Source: Dendrobium chrysotoxum
Taxonomy: Eukaryota; Streptophyta; Magnoliopsida; Asparagales; Orchidaceae
Assembly (NCBI GenBank): GCA_019925795.1
Contig: CM034298.1
Span: 54,524,365-54,588,364 of the forward strand
DNA length: 64,000 nucleotides
Direction: 5' to 3'
Under the pieces are notes generated by a model. It saw only the letters and a program-made list of their open reading frames with translations, was not told the origin of the DNA and made no database searches. Below, piece by piece: positions 23,776 through 33,189 of this stretch. Position 1 is the first letter of the stretch. The number at the start of each line of letters is the position of its first letter. Made by a program: the position numbers and the translations under genes.

Positions 23776-24014
23776 AAGAAAGGAGCATTTTGTCCTCTAT
23801 CCCAAGGGGTGTATTTATAGGATGAAAAAGGGAGAGAAAGAGAGAGAAAAATTAAAAAAAGAGGGGGAAAATATTTGAAAATTGGAGGGAGGAGGCTTCT
23901 AGAAGGAAGTTCGAATTTTTCTGAATTTTTCGGATTTTTTTCTGAATTTTTTGGAATTTTTGGGATTTTTTAATCCCATGTGGGCCCCACATTTAAAAAA
24001 ATTTTTTTTTTTTA

Positions 24015-24170
24015 AAAACAGTAACCCCGCGGCTAACCGCGCGGTTCCGCGCGCGGACGCGCCGGTTGGCGCGGGCACCGCCGCGGACGGCGGCGGCAGG
24101 CGGCGGCCGGCCAGCCGGTTCGGCCACCTACGCGTTCCCGGGCTCCGATTTCGGGCCCGGACGGTCCAAA
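24015..24170. other. Extreme GC-rich island upstream of the 3' LTR
   Basis: A block of almost only G and C (CCGCGGCTAACCGCGCGGTT, CGCCGCGGACGGCGGCGGC and similar), rich in CG dinucleotides, directly follows a T-rich stretch (23920-24015) in an otherwise AT-rich window. It is open in several frames by composition only. It is not a recognised domain. Confidence 0.7.
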
Positions 24171-24359
24171 TTCGACGTTTTTGGGGTCCCCAGACACGTT
24201 TTTCGACGTTCCAGACTCAATTTTGACACTTTCGGAGCTCAACGGGGCCTCTATGGTTGGGTTCGAGCAAACATTTAATTTTTGGAACGCAATTTTTTAC
24301 GATTTTGCCAAAGTGAAAAGCCGACACATATATTTTTGGACTCATGGAGTTTTGACGTC

Positions 24360-24377
24360 CAAAAAAAGGGGGGCAAC
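24360..24377 (+). other. Polypurine tract of the gag-only element
   Basis: AAAAAAAGGGGGGCAAC directly before the 3' LTR start at 24378, where plus-strand priming would occur. Confidence 0.75.
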
Positions 24378-25383
24378 TGATACGTCATCGAAAAATTATC
24401 TTGATCGGGCACAAATCTCGAGGAAAAACTCAAGTTGGAAACTTCAAAAATTATTTTGGAGACCATTTAAACTCCGATTTCAGCAAGCTTATAGTCGAAC
24501 TGAGCGTCTCGGAAATACGAATCCAACGACACCAAATTCGACTCAATCCGAGCCCAAGTGAGTTCAAATCAAGTACCCGAAGCGCTGTTGGAAGCATCAA
24601 ACAGCAATTTGAGTTACCAAACAGCCTCCAATTTTGACGAGCTTATAGTCGAATCGAGCGTCTCGACGAGACGAATCCAGCGAGCCCAAGATCGTAGAAT
24701 TCTGATATCATTAAGACCTTCAAATGATTGATAAACGGTTCACAATCAAGGGATTCAATATCGGCCGTTCATCCGGATCACTCCCTATTCGCCCCTGATC
24801 CCTCACATATTTACGGGCTATGCCACTCCAGAAAAACTATAAATAGCCCCTCATTTCTCTTAAGAGGGGACCCAAGCCAAGAAGAGAAGAAGAGAAGGAA
24901 GAGAAGAGAAGCCTAGGAGGGAACAACTCCTCCTCGACCACCGCCGGAACACCGCCGAAACACCACCGAAGCACCACCAGGCGCCCGAGGGACGCCGGAG
25001 CTCTGCCTGACACGGGAGCAACCTCGGAATTCTGCCCGACGCCAGAATTCTACCCGACGCCCGAGTGACGCCAGACTTCTTTCTAAGCGACGCCGGAATT
25101 CTGCCGGACGCCCGAGTGACGTCGGAACTCTGCTTGGCCTTGTAACTGATACTCATTGTAATCTGATCGTCCTGAATTTAAAGGACGAATCAGCCTTATG
25201 TATTTCAAACAACACTAGTGGAACTCTTTCAACTGGGCGTGGCCCTGTGGTTTTTCCCTTTTTCAGGGCTTTCCACATAAAAATCCTGGTGTTCTTTTAT
25301 TCTTCTGTTTGTGTGCTGGATATACGTACAACGCTGAGACGGAAATTTAAATTCTATCGCCGCGTATATTTTAGTCCGCAACA
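24378..25383 (+). repeat. 3' LTR of the gag-only element (1,006 bp)
   Basis: Starts TGATACGTCATCG and ends GTCCGCAACA; nearly identical to 18580-19596. The length difference comes mainly from a shortened CCGCCGGAAC run near 24940-24965. Confidence 0.9.
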
Positions 25384-25527
25384 AGTATAGGTCGTCCGAT
25401 GGAGCACTCTAAACCTGCCTTGGATCTTCTCTATATTTATAGAGAGTGCCACTCACAAAGATCTATAAATTAGCCCTACTCGCTTTAAGAGGGGGACCTT
25501 TGGTAGGAGATTAGCGATAGAGGTGTT
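25384..25527 (+). repeat. Old diverged LTR, right part
   Basis: AGTATAGGTCGTCCGATGGA, TCTATAAATTAGCCC and CTTTAAGAGGGGGACC align with the young LTR just downstream of the point where the left part (18199-18579) stops: TCAATATCGGTCGTTCATCC, CTATAAATAGCCC, CTTAAGAGGGGACC. This proves that the young element is inserted inside the old LTR. Similarity fades before the U5 region. Confidence 0.75.
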
Positions 25528-25720
25528 AGCCTATAATGTATTTGGAATTCAACATAAAACAACTGAATTTAGAATACATCAAAAATAAACTATGAAATGA
25601 ATTTGTAATTAACCAAAACTTACTCCACATCTCTTTTTCATCAAATCGAACACCCAAATTTTTATAATCCCTATATTTGAGATATTTTACAATAACTTTT
25701 CATTAAACCAAACAACTCCT
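25528..25720 (+). mobile_element. MITE-like element copy 2, right part
   Basis: The segment CAAATCGAACACCCAAAT, then TAATCCCTATATTTGAG, and the end ACCAAACAACTCC match copy 1 (11176-11240, inverted) and the terminus family of 17588. It would complete the outermost layer of the nest; the copy before insertion would be about 800 bp. Confidence 0.45.
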
Positions 25721-26572
25721 TAGGAAATATATTTTTTTATTTAAAATATACCAAAGCACTTATTATACATGGTGTATTGGAAGCAGAGGTGTAAATAGGC
25801 TAATTTGAGCTCATTTAAATAGTGTTTTGCTTAATTTGTTTAATAAATAAGAAAAAGCTTTATATTTATATTTGGCCTAATATAAGTTATTTTGATATAT
25901 ATAATCAAATTACTATTGAGATGAATAGGACAGGTACATTAAATTTTTTTTTTAAATTTATTTGTCTTAAGTCACCCTTTACTCATTTTTCATGCTATGG
26001 TGAACATTTCTCTCTCTCTCTCTCTCTCTCTCTACACCCCCCCCTCTATTTTTAGTCTTTTTCTGACTCTTTGTGTTCTCCATCATTTATTTTATCTCTT
26101 TGTTTGTTTCCCTCACATCTATTTCTCCTTTCTTCTTCTTCTTCTTATCTTTATGAAGAAATTATATTGTTTATGAATGAAAATATAAGTTGTTTGACTT
26201 GATCTTCTTCTTTTGTGGTTCTTGTTGAAGAGGAGGACTTCCTTAGTTTGGAGGACTTCCAAAATTACTAAAGTTGTTATTATAATGACAAATTGCTTGT
26301 AATTATGCTATTTTATTTTAGTACTTCTTCTTTGGATTTCTTATTTAGGAATTTCTTCAACTTTATTGTGATTGTGATTATCTCAGAATTGTGCTAAAAT
26401 CAACTGCAATAAGTCTTTTCATTTGTTAGTTACTTTACTTTTGCCACAATTTTTGAACTTAAAGTTAAATTGACCTAAAAATTATTCTTCCACTTTTATT
26501 CTCTTAGACCCCTTTTGCAATAATTTATTAGGGTTTATTTTAATTATATTTTACAATCATGATTAGGGGTCT
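25721..26572. other. AT-rich spacer with (TC)n run
   Basis: A TC microsatellite lies at 26009-26033. Near 25795 GCAGAGGTGTAAATAGGCT followed by GAGCTC recalls a hAT end like those at 15840 and 28059, but no partner end was found. No gene. Confidence 0.45.
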
Positions 26573-26992
26573 GTGTCAATTCAGGTTAACGGGTTGGGCC
26601 CGAATTTGACTTGACACAAAATTGCTTGTCTCGAACCCAACCCATTTATTATATGGGTCAAAATATCTTACCCAAACCCAACATATGCAACCAGTTTATT
26701 ATATGACATTTATGAGTGCGTGCACACGCATGCGTGCACGTACGTGTGTTAACTCGACCCAATTATCTTGAATGATGAAGAAAAGTTGCTTACTAGCCCA
26801 AGAGACTATACTTTTAGACCTGAAAATTAAATAGATTATTTTTTTGGATTTTTTGGGTCAACCCGAACCTCATTCAAATATTAAATAGGTCAACATTTTA
26901 GACCGAAACACAATTTGTATATTATTTAGGTTAATCTAAACTCATATTTTTCGAGTAGGCTCAATATTGGGTCATTTTTAACACCTCTACTT
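26573..26992. mobile_element. Possible hAT-like element (TAGGGGTCTGTGTCAA ends)
   Basis: The left end TTAGGGGTCTGTGTCAATTC and the reverse complement of the right end (GTAGAGGTGTTAAAAATGAC) resemble hAT termini. Both subterminal parts contain GGGTCAA and CCCAACCC-type words. No 8-bp target duplication was recognised. Confidence 0.35.
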
Positions 26993-27198
26993 TTGACATT
27001 AATCAATGGTTTGACCAACTTATACCCTTTCTTCTAGTCATATTTAAGAAACCCTTTTTTTGTCCAACATTAGTTTGATATTAAAGCAGGTTGATACTGC
27101 GTTTGTTCACTATTTAAAATAACTTTATTAGCATTATATTTTAATTCTCTTAACTTTTTTTTTTCTTTTTTAGAAAGCCCATCACAATGACAACCAAG
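26993..27198. other. Spacer
   Basis: AT-rich; nothing recognised. Confidence 0.4.
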
Positions 27199-29240
27199 TG
27201 TCATGCGTCAGAATCTATAATGGAATAATTACATCTGTCTATAGATATAAACAAGTAGAGTAGTAGCCTTATCGAGCTCGGCTCGTCAGCTAGAAAATTG
27301 GCTCAAACTCGAGCTCAAATTAAGCCTAGAAAATGAACTTGAAGTCGACTCATCGTTTAACTCCTCAGCTCGAAAGCTCGACTTGAGCTCGTTGGAGCGC
27401 ACTCGGAAAGCACAAGGAAGAACAGACGAAATCATTGTGGGAGTGCCGAAGAAGCTCAGCTTGTTGGTCATCTGCCGGTTAAAGAAGTAGAAAAGGTTTT
27501 TAGCGAAGAAGAATGAAAAGTTTTTTTTTAAAATTTTTTTTTGAAGTGGCAGTACAGGCTTTTTATTTTTTATTTTTAGCCCGTAGAAGAAGAAGTGCAG
27601 CAGCTCATATAGGGTGATAAGCTTTCTATTTTTTAATTTTTTTGGGGAGAAGTGCTAGTACAGATATCGAAAGAAGAAATTTTTTTTAAGAAGCAGCAAG
27701 ATATGGCATGGAAAAGCAGCATAATGAAAAAGCAGCATAATAAATGTATTACAGTACTTTTTTTTAAAACTATAATATTTTTATTTTTTTAAATGCACAT
27801 AGTTTCATAAAAAGGGTAAAATTATTTTTGAGTTATATTAATTAATAAATAAGATTATTTTTTATCTTTAAAATATTTACTTAATCGAGCAAGCTCATGA
27901 GCCATTGGGTCGAGTCTTATTAAGCTCAAACTCGAGCTAGTTTAATATATGAGCTCGAATTTGAGCTCGAGCTCGAGGCTCGATATGCTTGACTTGCAAG
28001 CTCATTAGGGAGTCGAGTTCGAGCCGGCTCGCGAGCCGCTCGGCTCACTTACACCCCTACATCTGTCTTTCATTTGGCATTTAACTAGTGTTTTCCAATT
28101 TATTGTGAAGAGCGAAAAAAATTATGCATGCTGTCCAAAACCTCATATCATAGCATCCCTATCTTACCTGAAATCATATAAAGCTACATAATGAGTACAT
28201 AACCCAGCAAGTAGCCAACATCTTACAAGTGAAATCAATGTAAGGTAAAAGAGAACAACATGTTGTAAATCATATAAAGAAATATATGCATCAATGTATA
28301 TATATCAGTTATCTGTATCAATATTAAGTCTATAATATATTATATCTCAGTTAGTTCTATTTTATTCTTCCATCATAAACTCTAATCAATCACTTAATCA
28401 GTCAATCTTTATCACTTAATCAATTCCATCAAATCTTATCATCCATTCAGCTCACATCAATCTGTTAGTTATAATCATAATATTAATAATAATAATAAGT
28501 ATCAAGAACAGAACTATATCAATAACAGTATCACTATTCTCAGTGTTAGTCATAAGAATAGTAATAGTAATCAATAACAATGATTGGTGCCTGTAATATT
28601 AATATCCGTACAATATCAATATCAATAATAATATTCAGATATTTAGAAAAGGGTATCTTGTTCCTACATTTATAACTCCCAATCAATCGCCTCTTATAAC
28701 TCTTAATCAGTGTGCTCCTTATAACTCCCCTTGAATTAAGTGAATCAATCGCCACGACTTCTTATAACTCCCAATAAATCTCTAGCTTCTTATAACTCTC
28801 CTTGAATCACGTGAATCAATTGCCTCGGCTTCTTATAATTCCCAATCAATCTCCAGGTCCTTATGACTCCCATCCACTGACTCCCGTCAGTGGACCACGT
28901 GAATCTTCAGAATATCACATGAAATTATCATACCATATATCTGATATCAATCAATACATCCTATTAGATTCAAACTAGTATCAAATATTCATGCATAACT
29001 CAATCCGTAATAGAAATGATGAGTAAATACAACCCAAAGATATTTCTCTCTCCTTTCTCTTCTTCTACTCCTTCAATTTCTTCATGGCAAAGAAACCAAG
29101 TGAGAGAAATAGTTAGGTGAGGTAGTGATATTTTATATATATATAAACACTATTAATTGCCTAGCTAGCACCACAATGCTCTACTTCAAAATTTTTATAT
29201 TTTTTAAATAAATTTATTTCATACTTTTGGATTATTTATA
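27199..29240 (-). repeat. 3' LTR of the old element, interrupted by a hAT
   Basis: Left boundary TGTCATGCGTCAGAATC pairs with TATCACGCTCCAGAATC at 31869. Without the 820-bp hAT and its duplicated 8 bp it is about 1.2 kb, the same as its partner. The interior side (29241-) shows ATCTCTCACCTTTG, a purine tract on the minus strand, as expected next to a 3' LTR. Confidence 0.65.
27240..28059. mobile_element. hAT-like element with GAGCTCG-rich ends, copy 2
   Basis: A perfect 8-bp duplication CATCTGTC flanks it (27232-27239 and 28060-28067). The right terminus (reverse complement TAGGGGTGTAAGTGAGCC) matches the element at 15840-16467; the left terminus TATAGATATAAAC is the same sequence with mostly transitions. 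Subterminal regions hold GAGCTCG, CTCGAGC and GGCTCGCGAGCC words. The old LTR reads continuously across the site when the element is removed, which confirms insertion. Confidence 0.85.
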
Positions 29241-29287
29241 ATCTCTCACCTTTGAAAAATATCACCCTTGATATTTCTATATCAATC

Positions 29288-29289
<2 letters not shown>

Positions 29290-29327
<38 letters not shown>
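29290..29327. repeat. (GA)19 microsatellite
   Basis: Uninterrupted GA run in the short interior of the old element. Confidence 0.9.
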
Positions 29328-29330
<3 letters not shown>

Positions 29331-29456
29331 TCAAAATAAAATTTTAAACTCAAATCAACTAATTATAAATTAGAAATCACATCAAATTAGTGCAAAAAAA
29401 AAATTTGTGTCAGAAAACTCAACTTAGAGAAGGATAAAAGAACACAATATCATACC

Positions 29457-29749
29457 TTATGCAGGAGCGTCCATATAAATAAATTGCATTTTCTTATTAG
29501 TGATGGTGTAGCTCTATCTCTTGTGTAGCCTATTATGTGGCTACCTGAAGTCTATAAATATAGGCGAGTGTCTTGTAATAGAGGAGATTGGGAGATTAAT
29601 AAAATTAGAGTTTTTACTAGTTTGTTTTCCTGTATCCTAAGAGCGATTCTTAGGTGGTGGATCTTTCCTCCAAGAAGTTCTTGGAGTTGGCTCGGACGCG
29701 ATCGCCGGATCATCGACGAGGAGTTGTCGACCTATACTGTCCGGCGTCA
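29457..29749 (+). repeat. 5' LTR of the 2.2-kb element
   Basis: Contains GTCTATAAATATAGG (likely TATA region) and a GC-richer end CTCGGACGCGATCGCCGGAT before GGCGTCA. Confidence 0.85.
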
Positions 29750-29750
29750 T

Positions 29751-29764
29751 TTGGTATCAGAGCC
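29751..29764 (+). other. Primer binding site (initiator Met tRNA type)
   Basis: TTGGTATCAGAGCC, one base after the 5' LTR. Confidence 0.8.
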
Positions 29765-31394
29765 AACATGCTTTTCTTGCTCTTTATCTTGAGAAGTCCT
29801 CGGGTGGTGAAGCAAAAGACCTTGGCGGAGCCTATTTTCAAGAAATGTAGTTATTTTTTTATCTACTTGAGTCTCTGTTCTGTATCTGAGACTGATCCTA
29901 GTGGTGACAGAGTGGAAGCCTGAAGTGCCCTCAGTGTTATGTATCTTGAGCCTAGTTCAGGTGGGGATGAGGGGTGCTCGGGGTTAGGCCAAGGGACCGC
30001 CGCTAGAGGATCTGTTGTGCGACAAACAGCAGCAGCCACCAAATTACCTTGGAACCACCAAATAGCTAGCTGAGCTGAAATTTCCCTCAGGCAATGCATC
30101 AAGAAAGTTGCTGGCAAGCTGGTCTCAACCTTTTCTTGGTTTCTTTCTCCTTCCAATAGTCAAGAAGGGCACAGTTTTCTTCCAGTCGGACTCCATGACA
30201 ACAAATACAAGAGTTTTTGGTGGTGGAGAGAGAACCAGAACAATGCGAAGCAGATCCTCTTGAGATCTGCTGGAGGTGTTCGTTGAGACTCCCAAAGACT
30301 TGGTCTGTGGTTCAACCGTGGCTGTCAGGCTCATTTAGTTGCATGATTGCCTCTGCTATCTTCTCTAAATGATTCAATAATCCTAGCAATCTTTTGCTGT
30401 CTTACCGCCAAACAGGTGATCTCCCATCATTTTTCAGTCGCCAGCAATAGTAGCAAGGTGTCAGTGTCGGCCAAGATTTTCATCACTAGCAACAACAAAC
30501 AAGTTCTTCTGTTGTCTGAAGCCATGCTGTCCGTCCCGGTAGAGAGCTGGGCGTGATTTTCGTCCGTGTGTGTCTCATCCGTGAAACAGGGCAAGGGGTC
30601 CGTTCCAGGCCGGAATCATTACAAGAAATTTTGGGAGCTGTTGTTCTTCTTCCAGCTATTAAGACTTCTTGCAACCCCTTCATCTGACGAGAAGAGTCGG
30701 CAAAGATGTGGCCTTGATGGTAGCAACCAATGCAAGAAGAAGAAAATGAGGATCTGCCCCAAGAAATTGCCCGGCTCAAATTAAGATTATCAAGGATTGA
30801 ATGAAGATCCTTACGAACCGACGACGACGATGAGGGCATTTCAGATGATTAGATCTCTTCCACCCCACCCTCGATCGAGTTTAGCTTCAAAAAAGTTGAA
30901 GATCCGTTGCTGAAATCGCCATCTTTGCCTTTCTTTGATGAACCCGTGTATGACGTGTATGATGATGATGACATGTTCGATGAAGTTATTGATATATATC
31001 AACCTGCATATGATGATGACGAGGGCCAAATGGATGGCCAGCTGGAGACAAATGTCTAGCTAGAACTATTCATTCATAGTATTTCGAATAAGACAACAAT
31101 TACGCTCGCCCTCGTTGATAAAAAAGGTGCACATGAAGATCTCTTCAATGGGTTGGATCGTGAAGCTCTTATCTTTTCCTCTAGATGGTTGAAAGAATCA
31201 CCTTTGGTCCTATATGCTTTCACAATCACAAGTATTCCATCTGCTTATGCTACCTTTAAGAAATTGAAGATTGGTAGGCAATTTGACACAGGGTGGACCT
31301 ATTCAGACTGGTTCAGCCAAACAAAATCGCCTCCTTATTGTGGCCAACTGGACCTCTTTCTACGAGCTTGAAGTTCCCTCCTACCCCGGTAGAA

Positions 31395-31688
31395 TGACGC
31401 AGGAGTATCCATATAAATAAATTACATTTTCTTATTAGTGATTGGTGTAGCTCTATCTCTTGTGTAGCCTATTATGTGGCTACCTGAAGTCTATAAATAT
31501 AGACGAGTGTCTTGTAATAACGGAGATTGGGAGATTAATAAAATTAGAGTTTTTACTCCTTTATTTTCCTGTATCCTAAGAGTGATTCTTAGGTGATGGA
31601 TCCTTCCTCCAAGAAGTTCTTGGAGTTGGTTCGGACGCGGTCGCCGGATCATCGACGAGGAGTTATCGACCTATCCTGTTTGGCGTCA
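31395..31688 (+). repeat. 3' LTR of the 2.2-kb element
   Basis: TGACGCAGGAGTATCC to GGCGTCA, followed by the ATACC target duplication. The sequence before it (CCCTCCTACCCCGGTAGAA) is not a good purine tract, an oddity for an element with otherwise intact ends. Confidence 0.85.
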
Positions 31689-31853
31689 ATACCAGTGAAT
31701 TTATTTTCTTATGCTTGAACAATTAAACAAATTGTGAAGATGAAATTCATAAAAAAATATGTGTACAACTCGTATTCATGCATGTAAAACAAAATCTTAT
31801 TTTTATTTCGATCATAAGCTCTAGTTATATTTTAATTCTTCCAATAATCATTA

Positions 31854-31864
31854 CTCTGATACCA
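31854..31864 (-). other. Primer binding site of the old minus-strand element
   Basis: CTCTGATACCA on the plus strand, four bases from the 5' LTR end at 31869. It fixes the element's orientation as minus. Confidence 0.7.
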
Positions 31865-31868
31865 TTTT

Positions 31869-33037
31869 TATCACGCTCCAGAATCTATATTAGAAGAATT
31901 GCATATGTATTTTATTTTAGCATTTAACTAGAGCTTACCAATTTCTTATAAATAGCAGAAAGAATTATGCATGCTGTCCAAAACCTTATATCATAGGATA
32001 TTTATCTTTACCTAAAATCATGTAAAACTACGTAATGAAGACATAGCCCAATAAGTAATCAAAATCTTACAATTAAAGTCAATGTAAGGTAAAAGAGAAC
32101 ATTATACTATAAATCATATAAAGAAATATATGCATCAATATATATATATATATATACCGATTATCTGTATCAATACTCAGTCTATAATATATCATATCTC
32201 AATCATTTCTGTTACATTCTTCTATCATAAACGCTAATAAATCAGTTAGTCATTCGATCTTTATCACTCAATCAATTCCATTTAATCTTATCATCAATTT
32301 AGCTCATATCAATATTTTAGTTACAGTCACAATATTAATAATAATATTGGGTATCAATAATAATTTTAATATTCTTAGTGTCAAACAATAATAATAATTA
32401 GTAATAGTAATCAATAACAATGATTAGTGTTCATAATATTAATATCCGTACAGTATCAGTATCAATATCAGAAATAATATTCAATTATTCAGAAGAGGAT
32501 ATCTTGAAAGTATTTTTCTCATGCACTTATAACTCCTAATCAGTCGCCGCTTATGACTCCCAATTAGTGTGCTCCTTATAACTCTCATTGAATCATGTAA
32601 ATCAACTACCCCAACTCCTTATAAATCCCAATCAATCTCGAGCTCATTTTTTACTCCTATCCACTGACTCCCATGAGTGAATCACATGAATCTTGAGAAT
32701 ATCACATGAGATTATCATATCATATATCTAATATCAATTAGTACATTATATCCATACATCATATTAGATTCAAACTAGTAGCAAATATTCTTGCATAACT
32801 CAATCCTTTACATAATTGGTGGGCAAATACGACTCAAAGACCTTTCTCTCTCATTTCTCTTCTTCTCCTCTTTCAATTTCTTTTTTGTCAAGCAACCAAA
32901 TAAGGGGAGGTAGTTGGCTGAGGTAGGGATATTTATAATAAAATATATATTAAAATATTATTAGTGGCATAGCACCATAGTCCTCAAAATTTTCATATTT
33001 TTAAAATAAATTTATTTCATACTTTTGGGTTATTACA
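31869..33037 (-). repeat. 5' LTR of the old minus-strand element
   Basis: 1,169 bp, from TATCACGCTCC to GGGTTATTACA (plus-strand view). Uninterrupted partner of 27199-29240. Confidence 0.7.
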
Positions 33038-33189
33038 GTCGAAGGGTGGTGGTGGTGGCAGTGGCCGCCAGCAGGTGTGGTAGCCGGCAATGGTGGCCTG
33101 AGGCGGGCAGAGGTGGTCAACTGTGGTGGTTAAGCGAGCTTGCTTGTGGTTTAAACTAGTAGCAAACATTCTCTTCCTCCTTCATTCTG
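33038..33189. other. GGTGGT-rich spacer
   Basis: A G/T-rich run (GGTGGTGGTGGTGGCAGTGG) and a short spacer before the transporter pseudogene. Confidence 0.4.

Larger units (their letters stand above)
18580..25383 (+). mobile_element. Young gag-only LTR retrotransposon (TR-GAG/Tat-like)
   Basis: Two nearly identical LTRs (18580-19596 and 24378-25383) begin TGATACG and end GTCCGCAACA. The flanks are AATAT (18575-18579) and AGTAT (25384-25388), a 5-bp duplication with one change. A primer site TTTGGCGCCGTCTGTGGGAA follows the 5' LTR; a purine tract AAAAAAAGGGGGG precedes the 3' LTR. Between them lie a gag frame with two in-frame stops and 3.3 kb of tandem repeats and GC-rich DNA. There is no protease, reverse transcriptase or integrase. 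The element therefore depended on an autonomous relative. The gag type and primer site fit the Tat side of Ty3/gypsy. High LTR similarity means recent insertion; it was active after the older LTR it sits in. Confidence 0.9.
29457..31688 (+). mobile_element. Complete 2.2-kb non-autonomous LTR retrotransposon
   Basis: LTRs at 29457-29749 (293 bp) and 31395-31688 (294 bp) are very similar. A perfect 5-bp target duplication ATACC lies at 29452-29456 and 31689-31693. LTR ends are TGACGC...GGCGTCA; the 5' copy has mutated its start to TTATGC. The primer site TTGGTATCAGAGCC (29751-29764) matches the 3' end of initiator Met tRNA. The 1.65-kb interior has no gag, protease, RT or integrase that I can recognise. 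Near 30950-31050 a short acidic frame reads 'VYDVYDDDDMFDEVIDIYQP'. Its retrotransposon or host origin is unknown. By size it lies between TRIM and LARD classes. Confidence 0.85.
27199..33037 (-). mobile_element. Old minus-strand LTR element with iMet-type primer site, host of nested insertions
   Basis: Two diverged direct copies of a roughly 1.2-kb LTR lie at 27199-29240 and 31869-33037. Shared words include AATTATGCATGCTGTCCAAA, AAAGAAATATATGCATCAAT, TATAACTCCCAATCA and TTTATTTCATACTTTTGG. The plus strand shows CTCTGATACCA at 31854-31864 just left of the right copy. This is the reverse complement of TGGTATCAGAG, so the element reads on the minus strand with its 5' LTR at the right. LTRs start TGTAATAACCC on the minus strand. 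Once the inserted hAT element (in the left LTR) and the inserted 2.2-kb LTR element are removed, the interior is only about 390 bp, so this is itself non-autonomous. Flanking 5-mers (CCAAG, GTCGA) do not match; the ends have decayed or been rearranged. Confidence 0.7.

Noticed and set aside
23951..24278. Arg/Ala/Gly-rich ORFs on both strands
   Set aside because: Produced by the GC island; no family resemblance and open in several frames at once.
27240..28059. Reading the GAGCTCG-rich blocks as a CpG-type regulatory region
   Set aside because: The 8-bp perfect duplication and matching termini show that it is a transposon with subterminal repeats.
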